Source of the DNA: Cristatella mucedo
Lineage: Eukaryota; Bryozoa; Phylactolaemata; Cristatellidae
Length of the DNA stretch: 64,000 bases
NCBI GenBank assembly: GCA_009760855.2
Contig: WPIO01000002.1
Location: 3,373,001 to 3,437,000 of the forward strand
Reading direction: 5' to 3'
Every line of letters begins with the position of its first letter. Within the stretch, counting starts at the first letter, position 1. The position numbers and the translations under genes are program-made. Positions 1 to 13,900 of this stretch are shown here, in pieces. Under the pieces are notes generated by a model that worked only from the letters and a program-made list of their open reading frames with translations, did no database searches and had not been told where the DNA came from.

Positions 1-620
1 AGTTCTTGACTGATTTCGCCCCAAAACACCCATTCAACATTTCTAGGATTTGCAGCTTTTTCCGTGTCCATGTCTGGCTCCACCTTGGCTTAGTTCTGTT
101 TAGGCTCTGCCTATTTCCAATCCGTATACATCTGCACGGCATGCCGGCATTGATTCCTCTTTTTTGCATGCTGAAGCCGCTTTGACCATGCCAACTTAAT
201 TCGAGAAGTAGGCATTCAGCCATATGTGGACGAAGGCCTCCTACCCAGAAAAAAATGCCAGATTGACTTGGTTTTTTCAGCCGACTTTAGTGAGCAGGAC
301 AGAGAGGTGTCAGAGCATAAATTGATGGAATCGTCCGAAGACTCGCTTGTGGCCACGAGAACGAGCAGTCCAGCTGACGCCATGATGCCACCACTGTCGA
401 CTCGACCGATGTAGGGCTTGACTCGGCCCCTCGACCGGCTTCACAGCCTTGTGCCGCCCCCTCCCGTGCGTGCACTCTCGGTCTTAGCGGCGATAGGTCT
501 GAGGCCAATCAGCCAACTCTGTCGACTTCTTCATGCCCCAGCTGTCCCCTCTGCAACGGCTGGGCCGACGTGCTAGTTTTGAATGCTGACACTTATTTTG
601 CTCGACTCGTGTACTTTCAG
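1..620. other. Intron sequence of FRMD gene; nothing else recognised
   Basis: Upstream of the first recognised FERM exon. No F1/F2 exon could be matched. The open frame at 226-414 shows no family motif and lacks FERM features. Confidence 0.4.
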
Positions 621-708
621 CAGCCAGAACCGGGCGGCAGCAGAGGCGAGCTTCCTGCAGCTGGCAGCAACACTGCCGTCGTATGGAATGGACCCGTTTG
701 TCGTCAAG
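621..708 (+). CDS. FRMD3/5: FRMD exon a: end of FERM F2, start of F3
   Basis: Acceptor GTGTACTTTCAG, donor AAG|GTTCTG (weak after GT). Enters in phase 2 and leaves in phase 0. The 29 codons include [20 protein letters not shown], the typical helix and 'YGxDP' that opens the F3 lobe in FERM proteins. Upstream exons for F1 and most of F2 are not in bases 1-620. Confidence 0.85.
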
Positions 709-3700
709 GTTCTGGCTTGCGGGTTTCCTGCTCAAATCGTGTTTGCTGCATACCTGACTGCAAAACTGTGGCTGCTGCTGTGATGCTCACTTCAAGTTGG
801 CTTCTTGCGAATGCATGGACAGATACTCAGGCACACGCGCAAATACGGTGCACACACGGACGTCCATACGCACACTAATACACATGCATGCAGGCTAAGT
901 TGCAGTATGCACTCCCACCCGTGCACACCGCACCATTCAGCCCACCCCCACCTGCCAACACGTAATCCCCCCCCCCGTGAACGAACGCATGCACACAAAC
1001 AACTACATAGATGCACGCTTTCACAGTCAAGCGAACTCTCTCACAAACGAACAAACCCACATCCTAACAACGAAGTTTCATAAATACAAAGATTGCAGAG
1101 AGTTCTGATCACCGGTAATGTTGGCACTCCAGTAGTTACTTACGCACGTGACTGTCTTTACTGAGGGTGGGCATTCGATCCTAAAAGGGAATGCGCTAGT
1201 GTGAATGATAGATTCCATGGTTATCTGGCACTTCTTATGGAAGACTTGAAAGTTATCGAATTAGGAGATCGCTTACCCACCAGCAGACCAATTTCTTGCA
1301 CCTGCTGGACAGACAGCTGTGGTTTGTGCCACATTCACATATGGATAAAGTTGTCGTATTATTTGTGCTCGAGGTTGTGGAAGCAGCACTCTAATCATAA
1401 TTGTCCACAAATATGCATCTTTCACGTGGCCTGAGGCTACTTTAGACATGGCCAGATTTGAACAAAGCACTATTGTACGTGGGTATGATGTAGTAAAACA
1501 AAATGGCCAAGCCCTAGAATATTTGCACGATGCTCCATCGCTAGATTACATGCGTTCACTTGCTGTTGGCAGCATTTATTTAGCATCTCATTTACCAGCT
1601 GAGCAACTCGAGCTGGGCATGCAGGCAAGCTGCTCAAGGTGCTCGCCTGCATGCTAATGGGCTGCTTGTCTCATGGCAACCTGACGTGCTACCGCTGTTG
1701 AGCTCTCGTTGTTATCTGTACAGAAGCCTTGCCACAATGGGCTTTGTCGTGGCATTGCGTCGCTAACGTGATCATTGTTAATGATGTCTCGTAGATGCTT
1801 TATTGTTGTGTGACCGACGTTCATTAGGATGAACAGGGGACCATAGTATACGTCGCTGCAACGCACCGTGGAGTGTGCACATTTTCGGGGATGCGCAGAG
1901 CCGGAACCTATGCCTGGTGAGTGAGCTCAGTGCTGCAGCCGCTCGTGCAAACGCATGCAGCTCAAATGAATATGTCGGTGATCATCCATCACAATCTGAC
2001 GTCTTGCTGATGCATCGGGTAATGCACTTGTCAGCATATAATGATGATTAATCATTATAAGGATGCTGTTGTGACATTCATAAGTTTTTGCATAGCTTCC
2101 TTAGCGAATCAACTCTCTATCTAGTCGCTTTGCAACTCCCTGAAAAAGAAGCAATACCAAGAATTTTACTATAAAAATGACAAGCAGGCTATCATGCTTA
2201 GATCATCATGCGAAGCATGCAAGAATATACTCAGGGTCACTGTATCGTAATGCCCTTGTTAGTAACATTTAACTGAATCATCCACAACAGAGCATGCAAA
2301 ACACACAAGAATAAACGCAAATTCAGCAGGGCAGGGAAATTGTGAGCAGAACAGGTGAATTTGTAGCTGAGGCTTAGATGAGGCAAGGTCTAGACTTTTA
2401 GTTCGTATGGTCTGAAGGGCAGATCACCAACAGATTTCATTTTACTTTTAGGAATGGCAAGAGGACTAGCCCTGAGAAGTGGGTGCTGCCTGAGTAAACT
2501 AGATTAGCAAGGAGGTCGATAAGCAGGATGCTACAAGTGAATGAAGCAAACTGTAGGCAAGAGAGATAGGCAAGAGAGATCTTGAAGTTATTTTGATGCT
2601 TGATAGGGAGCCAGTGAAGCTCATGTGGAAATGTTTGAAACTAGCAGCTCTGCCATTGAGGCCACACTTGCTGCTGAGTTTTGCACCAATCGCAGACGAT
2701 TAAGGGCACCTGCTGTGAGACCCAAATAAAGAGAATGAGAGCAATCTATACGTGACAATCGCATGAACCTGCTTGGCTGTCTTACTTTTGTCTAAGCAGA
2801 CCGTAATTGGGGCCATGCTCCACAGCAGAAAGTAGGTCGACTAGAAAGTGGAGGCAACATACTTATCCAATGACAAGTCGTTTTAGAACAACAAAGCCAC
2901 ATTAAAGGCAGGCATCATGGAAGTTAAGTTAGATAAACCAATACTCAGGTAGGTCTTCCAACTTAAGGGTGACATCAGGCTTGCCTGTAACTTGTAGGTA
3001 TAATGGGAGGCTTTCAAATGTGCCACGTGTATGAATGCATGGTTGCCTTGTAGCATGGGTGCATTGGTGCCGGTGGAATGCCAAGTTTGGCAAGGAAGCC
3101 AGAACAGCAGGAGACAGTAAGGAAACGAGTCGTGGCAGAATCTCTTCTGGTGCGATTCATCAAACTTTAGAATCAACTGTTATTTTTGATATACTGTCGT
3201 GTATCTCCATCTGTAACTCCACAAAGACTAAGCAGGTGTTACAAGGAAGAGTTTTCGGCACCTGTACAGCGCCAACAGACTTCATCTCATGGAATAAATA
3301 GAAAGTGAGAGGCAAAGCTGAGTCATGATGGCAGTTGGTGTAGTAAGTACCACGGAAGTAGCAGCTCAAGGCGACTGGAAAGGACTGGCCACAGTCGGCA
3401 GCAAGAGAACAGGCATCGTTTCGTAAGAATTGTGGAAGTGAGTTCCACAGTCGGGGGACCTTCGGAGCCGAAGCTTCTGTCACAAATGCCCCCATCGTAG
3501 GGGCAGGCAAAGTGGTCTTTATAAGCGGTTTTATTTTTTACTTCTACTGCGGGACTGCTTGCCTAATAGACGGTATACCCGTGTTTGCTTTGCTTGAATT
3601 AGCCACAACAAGTGCCGTGAAATTTTGGGCTCATTCTTTTTGCTAAGTGTAGATGGGTCTTTACTTGTGCAACAGAAGGAGATAGGATTAACTACCGGGC

Positions 3701-6700
3701 ATATAACCTGCCAAGAAGGTAATGGGTAATGTAATGTATCTCCATCTGCAACTCTAAAAAGTCATAAAGACTATGTGGGTGTTACGAAGGAGAGTTTTGT
3801 ATAGCCCACTCACAGCCTAAGCGGCTTTCGGTAGCCAACAGACTTCGTCTCACGCAACAAAGAGAAAGTGGGAAGCATAGCAGAGTCAGGAGAGCATTTG
3901 AGGTAGTGAGTAGCATGGAAGTAGCAGCTCAGGACCACTGGAAAGGATGAGCCATTGTCGGTAGCAGGAGAGTAGTTGTCGCTGCATAAGAATTGTGGAA
4001 GCGAGTTCCACAGTCTGGGACCTGCAGAGCTAAAGCTTCTGTTGACAACGGTCTTTAAGCGGAGGAATGGAACAGCTAATTTACTGTCCACACAGGACCT
4101 GAGGGCACGAGGAGGCTGAAACTGATGCAGCATTTCAGATAGGTACGAAGGAGCCAAGCCGTGGCGGGCCTTGTGGGTCAGTGTAAGGACACGCGTTCGT
4201 CGATCATCAGCTCGTTTTCAGTCTCCAGTAGGCTGGACTAATCTTATTGTGGTGGCATGTCTGGCCCATCCCTTTTTTTATTTCTTCTTCCAGATGATTG
4301 ATCCCACTACCCTTGTTTCCGAATTAAAATATGATTTTTAGGGAACTCTATTGCGCATTGAAGATTCTCCAATAGTTAGGTTTAGAGAAGGGCTACCGGA
4401 ATCCCGGCACTTTCCAGCCAGTGGTATGCCCCCAGAAGGAACATGCGTTCTGGCTTGTTCATTCAGATTTATTTCTGATTTCCCGGCCAAGGCAAGGTCA
4501 GGGTCCTTACCCATAGAAAAAATGTCTGACTGAACCTGTGCCTGAGCAATTAAGTTAACTGCTAGCTGACACATGGTGTCGGTTGATTTCGGGATTACAG
4601 CTATGTGTTTTTACTGTGGAGTTCTCTTCTTAGTTGAATCATATTAACAATACAACAACTGGGCAGCACCCTAAGAGAGCTAAATCTCTTACTAGGCACT
4701 TTGTATAGGTTGGAAAGAGGAAGCACGTCCATTGGTTAGTGACAATGGAGAATCACAGTCAAGAACGGGTTGATTGTTAGCTAACTGTGTAAATGCATTA
4801 AGTCAGGGGATGTTGAGAGTGATTTCCAGGCTTTGGGAGCATACGAACTGAAAGCACTGTCCCCAAAGGATTTGAGCTTCTTTGGAGGCACAAACAAACG
4901 CCTGGAGTCAGAGTAGCAAGTGGTGCTATAGGATTCCTGATTCGGCAGCATTTCAGATAGGTACGCTAGAGCTACAGAATGAGCGAACCTAAAAGGGGGC
5001 TGCAAGAGCCTGACGTCAATGCGCTGCTTGATTGGAAGCCAGCCAGTTCAAGTCGGTGTTCTAAGGTCGAAGATGCAACCTGCCGGCAGACAAGCCTAGC
5101 TACCGAGCTGCACACGAACTAAAAGCATCTTACTGCAAAGGATGGGTGAGCCAAAGTGCACATCTTTCTCGTCGTTTAAACAGAACGTCTTGAATAGAGC
5201 AATCTCTGCTCTTGTAATTGCTTAGGTGGGTGCGCTAACCTGCATCACAGAGCTGGTTTTGGAGAAAACTGTTGACTGTTATAGGAATGCCGTTGCAAGA
5301 TGCAGCACAGATGGCAGGTTTCTGGTTTTGCACTTGAATGTCACAGAGGTGAGTTAGAGACACCAGATGCTTGCTGACTTTGTCTTTGCCTGGTTATAGT
5401 GCTGCTGTTTGCCACCCTGGCCTCCAGCTTAATAGCTATGATGCATCCTTTTGGAATTGCTCCTATATTTGCCAGCTAGTGCAAGCATGTGTAGCTATCC
5501 CTATGCTGTAGGCAAGCAAGCAAAAAGCACGTCTCAAGTCTCCGAGTGTGCAATCGTGCGAGGCCCTGTGGAGGCATATTGTGGAGCAGCAGGCATTTTT
5601 TACGTAAGTGAATTTTTTATTTTTGCATATATGCTTTCAAGAGCCCTGGAATTTTCTCAGTAAGTTAGGTAGTGCTGAATGCACCGCCGACTAAAGATGG
5701 GATTTCTGTCTGATATCCATTTCTCCAAGAATGTGGAGATCGCCTACTTACCAAAAAATGCAGGGTGTTGCAGCTGCTAAGAGGTCGTGGGTGATCTGCT
5801 GGTAGCAACAACAATAGCAGCCAATTGTTTACCAGTTGGATAGCTGCGAGTCTCCGTATGTACTGATGTAATGATGCACAATCACCGAAATTATCTTTAG
5901 TAGCAAGCATGCTCTGGTTTCACAGTCACTCATGAAGGTCTCGACTAATGTAATCTGCCTTCCCTTGTCAACAAATATACTGTTTCTTTGAACTGCTACT
6001 AGACTTAAGCCGACTATCAAATTATTGAAGTAGTGTAATTCTATGTAAACTAATAAAAATAATAATAATAAATTTACAAGCACCCGGTATGCTATAGAGA
6101 TCTCTTTATAGGAACTATGCATACAGGTATTGTGGAAAGGAAGTATACCAATTGGTTAGTTATTGCGTCTAGAGCTTATGACACAAACCTACGGACCAGT
6201 TTGGCACTGGTATTCCTATCCAAGAAAGCCAGAATTTTCTTAAGCAGAAATATAGCAGACTTAACTGTTGAGGCTCATGTAGTCACCTAGTTAAGGTTGG
6301 ACACACCGATTCCCTGCAGAGGCTGAGTGAGATGTGCTTGCCAAACCCATTCTGGAGGGTTATGCTTTTCTGTTTCTGGGTGACACTAGGTTTGTCTCAA
6401 TTAGTAAGAGGGCTTTATCATCATTCAATTTGATTAATTTTGCTTCCACCCAAGTAAAATAGTCAGCAATAAATGCTGCAAGTGAGTTGACAGAGTTTGA
6501 AATGATGGAAGGCAAAGGGAGATCCGAGCCTAGGTACAGCTGTGTGGGGTAAGCATTGAAATTGGATGCCCAGATTTTGCTAGCCGATAAAACTTGGGGA
6601 GAGTAAAAATTGGGAAACTGAGTGTACTTAGAACAGATGCCTCATGTGCCCTAAAATTTAAAGAGTCGTCAGACGATCGCTAACCATTTATATCTACGTT

Positions 6701-7905
6701 CTAAAATCATCCACTGAGATAAAACCTAGGCCATTTCAGTAATTTGACTGTAATACCCATAGGAGATGATCGTTGATATTCACACAAGAAGGGCTGAATT
6801 ATATTATATATCAGTGGCATTGAAAGCTGCCAATCGATCCAGCTGAGCTAGCAGAGCGACTCTACCTAAAACAGCACCCCTGCAAAGATACACTCGTGGA
6901 GTTATTAAATTTAAAACCTTACTGTAACTTGCTTGCTGGGTTTTATTTTTGATATGCGAGTTTAGCTGGTCTGCTAGCTCTAGTTCTAGTGTCTTTTTTA
7001 GAAGTGTCAAATAAGCAACTGGGTATAAATTGCTCCGTGGGTCTAGCTTGGACTTTTGAATGAGTAGCCTGACAACAGCTTCTTTGAATGATGCTGGTAA
7101 AAGACCCAAAGCTAATGACATTTTTGTTATGTGTTTTTAAAGCCAAGCAGTAAAATTTGGCCTCTCAAATGAGAACAGTGGATAGGAGGTCGGATAGGGC
7201 GAGTAGGTTTCTTAGACCAGGAGGTAAACTTTGATATGAGGTCAGGATGAGCAGGCTTGAAGATGGAAATTGAGGCAGAGCAGTGAATGGAGATTGGAGA
7301 TTCCTGGGATTATAAATGTAATTAAATGAGTATAATTTATTTTTAGAGCTCTCTACGAGAACTTAATGTACATATTCAGGAGCTTTACGTAGACTAAAGG
7401 GCTCAAGCCCACGATCTTGGCTGTTGAAACTGGAACCTTACCCCTGGGCCAAACCAGGGTGGTAATAATGTTACTTTGGAGAGGACATTTCTAGTTTATC
7501 TATCTTTCTGAAAACAGTCTAGAAAAAAGATTTGCTATATCACCACAACGATTTGTAGATATGGTCCTGGCCTGGAAGCCGTTATGGTGGAAATTGGTTG
7601 AGAGTCGATATCTGAATTTATTTTTTGACTGTATTTGTGATACCACTATGTTCTTATAGATGCAAGACTTGGGCTCTGCTAGGATGGCTTTGTACGACTT
7701 CCTGTCAGTCCTGATCATTCTCATGCTTTTTATGCTTGTGCTTTGTAGTTCTTGCTAGTTCATTGTCTGCAGTAAGCCATAGGGCTATCTAGCGGAGGAT
7801 ATACATAATTCCAAGTCGGAGGTGCAATCCATCGAGATATCGGCAAGCCGTGTTTTAGCATCCCACTAGCTAGGACAAGTCTTATGGATAATTTATCAGG
7901 AGTAC

Positions 7906-7995
<90 letters not shown>

Positions 7996-10897
7996 CAAAC
8001 AGCTTCTATATTAAAGTTATTAAGGCTTCGCGATTTAAAGCTAATTTTTTATTCCGATAGGGACATATATTGCAGAGAGACAGAGATCTGCAAGCGGTCA
8101 AATGTGCAGAATTTGGTTGCAGCATCGGAGCTGACTGCATACACTTGCTGGAGAGTATTTAATAGAGATTTTGATCTCTGTTGTGAGTGGGGCCATGCCT
8201 ACGAGAAAACAGTATGGCTACCCTCTTTACTTTGACTTATGCAACCAAATTAACTCGTGGCCATATGAGAATTGGCGATGAGTAAGTATGAGCTGTTGCA
8301 ATTAAACTAAACGTTCAAATTGTTTGAGGAGCTACATTCATATCTGCTTGTAGACATATAACGATCCTGTTTTGCATACTTTGTCCATGTACTTACTGCT
8401 CATGCAGATCTAATGTCAGTAATAGGATTTGGATCTGTCTAAATTGCTATTAACAGATCTTCTTTAGCAGACGATTTATTTTTATTTTGGACCAGAAGAG
8501 TCAGCTGGGCCATGCTTCACTGGTAATTTTTTCTAGATCTGATTCAAGCTCTCATCTCGAGGGGAAATTTGTGAAATGCAACATAGGTGGTCACGTGTGT
8601 TTGGATGAAAGTCTGGCAGCAGTCTCGTGGACGATGTTATGCTTGAGTCCACGCTCAATACAGTGGCAGCGAATGGCTATATAAAATTTAGACAGGATGC
8701 AGTTTTGACCATATATATTTGGCATGAATATATGAATTTAAGGCAAGCGTAACAGAGAACCCCTTACCGTGAAACATAAACTGTTTCCAAACACAAATTT
8801 GAATCAGATCCTTCGGTGTTGAGCCTGAAGCACATTCAACACTTGGAAAGGTTGCTACAATGAATCTCTTATATCAACTGATTGCATACTTACATCTAGC
8901 TGTTGCTTAATGACAAACCTTATCCTGGTACAAAGTTGTGAGACGATAAAACAGTATCGATAGGCCAAACTGCATGTGACATTTTAGATGTTCTGCTAAG
9001 TGTGCAATGACAAGGGTAGCCTACTGCATATATCATTATAGGCTTAAAACCCATGAAGAAGCACCGAAGCTGAAGTCCACGAAGAGCCCTTTCAGGAGGG
9101 CATCCATCTTTCGGTTCAGGTTTGAGACCATGTGCTACATACAGCATGCACACAAGAGCTCAGTTACATGTGCTGGATATGCATGCAGCACTGGTAGATA
9201 CTCGCTTGCAGCACCGGTAGAAATAGTGCTATCTAAGCAGTCCAAGTACAAACCGATGTGCTCTGTCTAAACATTTGGTAAGCAAGGTCAATTTGCAGGT
9301 TCGCTATATCATTTAAGCTTCAGTGCTGCCACTTCGATGTCAAAAGAGCGATCATTCTTTGCTTCTTTGCCTCTAGTGTAGCCCGGAACGGTGCAGTATT
9401 AGGCAAGCTCTCGATCGATTACTCCAGAAGTCAGCCAAAAAAGTATGTTTAAATGCAGCTTGGGCCAAGGGGAAAAAATAATCCTATGTAAAAAGATGGC
9501 ACCTTTTAGAAAGCACCATCATCTTGCTCACATGGCCCCAGTCAACCTTTTGCTTGTTCCACATCTCATCTCATATCTCTCCCGAGTCGTTTAGACAACT
9601 GCTGTAAACGAAGCACCTTGCAAACTAAACTGATTTTCATAGTCTTTTAGGGAATAATAACAGAAGTTACATCCACTTGAAGCCTACAGCTACATACACA
9701 ATTTCTGAGAAAAGACCTTGAGTAGCATGCTTGGTATGAGAGGATCATATTGAACCAAGCGATAATGACACCGAATTCCTACTCATAGAAAGCCCTAAGC
9801 CTGCGGTTGAATTAGAGAACTTTACTCTTCTAATTGATGATACAATAGTGCGACTGCCATCGCATGCTCTGAATGTAGGTGCCCTCTTTGATAACTCTAA
9901 ACATTTAGAAGCTTTATTTAGAAAACCACTTCTGCAGCTAGCCGGCACGTTAGATTCCTGTCTAAGAAGGTTGACTGTCTACCACGGTAGTTGCCTAAAG
10001 ATCTTAATAGTGCCCTGATTTTTTCTAGGCTGAACTAATGTAATTCAGTTTCATCTGGGCTAATCAAAATAGCCATTAAACCTCTGCAGCTGGTTATGAC
10101 TAAGGCCACAAGGTTGGTCTAAAAATCCAAGAGGTTCATCTATGTGTCTACTTTTCTGAAGAACGTAAAGCACATAGAAAAAGAGTTCGTTCTCGTAGGG
10201 CACTTTATTGAATGTATTATTTTATTATTTTTGTAGTTCCCGGTTGATCAACGGATGCAGAGAAAAAGTTCATATCTGACCCACAACGCCTGCCCATGTG
10301 CTGGTTCCTTCAAACCTAACTGAACTGCTGCTACACCACTTTCAGCCTCTTCTTGCCCTCAGGTCCTCCTCGAACATTTAAATTAGCTATTCCATTCCTT
10401 TGCTTAAAGACTTTGGTAACTTTTGGCTTTTTCTGTGCAGGTCTTAGACTGAGGGGACTGAAACCATTCTTATGGAACAACACCTGTTCTGCTGCCGACT
10501 GTGGCACATCCTTTTCTGCCGTCCTGAGCTGCAACTTCCATGCTACTCACTTTCTTGACTGCTCTCCCGAATCAGCTGTACTTCTCATTTATCTTTGTTT
10601 CTTGAGGTAGAGTCTTTTGGCTATCGTATTCGAACTGAATGTTGGCTAGACTTTATTTCTATTTAGAAAACTCTTTAGTATAATATCCACTTAGTCCTTG
10701 GGGCAATGTGGTATTACAGACTGGGATTCATTATTCTACATTACCGAGCTGGTTTGGTCCCAACGGTTAAGGTGCTCGCCCCGACTAAGGTTTGGCTGAA
10801 GTCGTAGGCTCGAGCCCTGAGGCATATGTGAAGCGTTTGCATAGAGATTAAGTTCTCTTTGGGCGCTATAAAAATGAATATATATATATATATTATG

Positions 10898-10947
<50 letters not shown>

Positions 10948-13900
10948 AAGAAGCAGAAGAAAGTAAAAGAAGAGCAGGATTGAGAGAGATATGGTAGAAG
11001 GCTACCACATTTCGTTGTGCATGTCAACTGCATTTACTTGAGGGAATTTCCTGAACATGGTAATTGCATTTATCTGCGGGATTCTCGTGTACATACAGAC
11101 TCTGGGCATCTCCGCATCCTGGTCAAGTAACTTTGATGCTAAACTGGCTAAACTGCCACGGCTCGGCACAATGTATACGCCTTGCAACAGCCAAGTCTAG
11201 TTAATGTAAAAAAAAGGTTGTTTTTGCACTGCTGCTGTCTCGTTAGGGAAATCTGCCTCGATAGCTTCTGCAAGCCCTACTGCTACTTACTGTAAGACTT
11301 GTTCGGGCACTTTATTTGTCACAGATGCTTTCGGGGAGTATGGTTCGCAGGCTCGAATGCACCCGTCTTGAATGTCTCATTTGGGCAGCTACACGTGGCA
11401 TTACATTCGGGCAGCCTGAGAAGCGTAAAGGCAGCTGAATCATGCATTGCAGGGGTCGCTGTCAGAGCGAGATGTTTAGCACACTGAACTGGACACCAAT
11501 CACCAGAAGTGGCTCAGAATCGCCCAGCAGGTAAGAGAGCGGCCGGTGGGGCTCTAGCGTTTTTAACGAATCTCCTTGCTGTTCGGACGGCATGTCGCGG
11601 CACACTTCCTGCCTGGCGTCTTTAACCGGAGTGACGCCTGCTCGCGGCGGTGATGGTTGGTTTATATACTATTTAGCTGTCTCCTCTGATCACATAACTT
11701 TCGCCCAGCTAGTGCTTCAGCTCTCCCTGCTCCACGTCTTTAGTTCCAATCAAAATATATGACACGACGGACGATCAAGTCGAATTCTCTGGCTGCACTA
11801 TAAGCGTACAGTTATGTGTGACTGCTGATGTCCTGCGGTGAATGTGATTGGAAGAGATGAGATCCCAAAATCTGGCCAATCTAGGCAGCCTCTGGCACGA
11901 GCATCTGTTCTTACCGGTGCAAATTGGGTGATATCGTGTCAATCGTCTAGTAGCCTACGTTGGATGAATTCTGGGTGTCCCTGGCTAGCTACAAGGAAGT
12001 GTCACTAGCTCAAGTTGTACTCCGGTCTTGGAAAGCCTTGGTGCCAGCCGGTCTTCGTGATTACCGGCTTTTCAAATTTAGCGTCACGTGTGTGAGGCTG
12101 TAGACGGGCTGCCTAAATTTGTTTAAGGCTTTTAGATTTTCAATGCCGCTGGTGGGAGCAAAGAGGGCGAAGAGCAACATGGTGCTTCTTCAGCACGACG
12201 ACCCTGCAAGTGCAGCAAACGAGCCTCCACTTTAAGTCGATGCTCATTTATGCTAGCTCACTCACTACTTCGGTCGGTAGCTGCTTCTGCTGAGGCCATG
12301 ATGCTGTTATCACTAAGCTCTTGAATCCTTTCCGGCATATTTGATAAAAACAAGTAAATAAATAGCAGCTGATTTAATATCCTCTTTTTATAAAGACAGA
12401 AGAGCCTTGACGGCTATCACCACCGCTTGCAGTGGCAGTAAAGGATTGCCCACCACTGAATTAGAACCCATGACCTCGGGACGTAGGTCGTGAAAAGCAA
12501 CCACCTCGAATGTATCTCTGTCTTTAACTCCACAAAGTCATAAAGACCATGTGGGTGTTACGCAGGAGAGTTTTGTATAGCGTACTCACAGCCTAAGCAG
12601 CTTTCGGTACACATTCGGTAGCCAACAGACTTCGTCTCACGCAAAAAAGAAAAAGTGGGAAGCATAGCAGAGTCAGGAAAGCAGTTGAGGTAGTAAGTAG
12701 CATAGAAGTAGCAGCTCAGGACCGCTGAAAAGGATGTGTCATAGCCGGAAGTAGGAGATTAGTAGTCGTTGTGTAGGAATTGTGGAAGCAATTTCCACAG
12801 TCTAGGACCTGCAGAGCTAAAGCTTCTGTCGCCAATGGTCTTTAAGCAGAGGAATGGGACAGCTAACTTATTGTCCACACAGGACCTGAGGGAGCAAACA
12901 GGTTGAAACTGATGCAGCAGTTCAGCTAGGTACGAAGGAGCCAAGCCGTGGCGGGCCTTGTGGGTTAGCGTAAGAACTTTGCTCTGTATCTGTTGCTCAA
13001 CCGGCAACCATCCTAGCTCTTTCAGCAAAGGAGACATGTGCTCAAACCGCTGGGACTTGCAGACTAGCCTTGCAGCCATGTTCATAGTCAGCTGCAGTGG
13101 CCTAATAGCGTTAAATTTTTTACCAGCAACTGTGGGAGACAGCTCCTAATCTTGGATAGAGATCGGACGTGATGGCTAGCTGTAGAAGCAGTCTTCTGAA
13201 TGAAGCTTTTAAAACTGAGGCAGCTGTCAAAAATGACACCTAAATTTCGAGCACGTAGTGACGGTCGCACAACAGCCTCACCTATTAGAAGAGCCGAGCC
13301 TTTTAATCCAGCCACACGCTTAGGGTGTCCTATGAGCAGCGGTTCGGTTTTATCATCGTTTAATTTCAGGAAGTTTTTCGACATCCAGGATCGAATATCG
13401 ACAAGGCAAACATTCAATTCGTCAGTTGCTGCAGCAGATTCCGACGGTTTGAATGACAAATACAACTGAGTATCTTCCGCATAGAAGTGATATCCTATTC
13501 CATGGGCCTTAATCACTTTTCCCAGAGGTTGTGTATAAATGGAGAACAGCAAGGGACCGAATACAAACCCTTGAGGGACTCCACAGGTGACCCTTCTCGT
13601 GTGTGAGACCTGACCCCCACACGACACGGATTGAACACGATCGGTTTAAGTATGACTTAAACCACGCCAGTGCTTCGTCTGCCAGACCGATCGTTGTTCT
13701 CAATCGTTCAAGCAGAACTTCGTGATCAATGGTGTTGAAGGCAGCAGACAGATCTAGCAGAGCTAGGGCAGTGGCATTCCCGTCGTCGTTGCCATGTAGA
13801 ATGTCATTGATAACACGGAGGAGAGCAGTTTCAGTGGAGTGCTGCCTCTTGAACCCTGATTGAAATGTTTCTGACATTCCATTATTTTCAATATGTCAAC

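Noticed and set aside
5451-5663. Frame starting [10 protein letters not shown]
   Set aside because: Shadow of FRMD exon d, whose frame ([13 protein letters not shown]) is shifted by one base.
11299-11487. Frame [13 protein letters not shown] as an exon
   Set aside because: It overlaps FRMD exon f in another phase; exon f has matching acceptor, donor, phase and motif.
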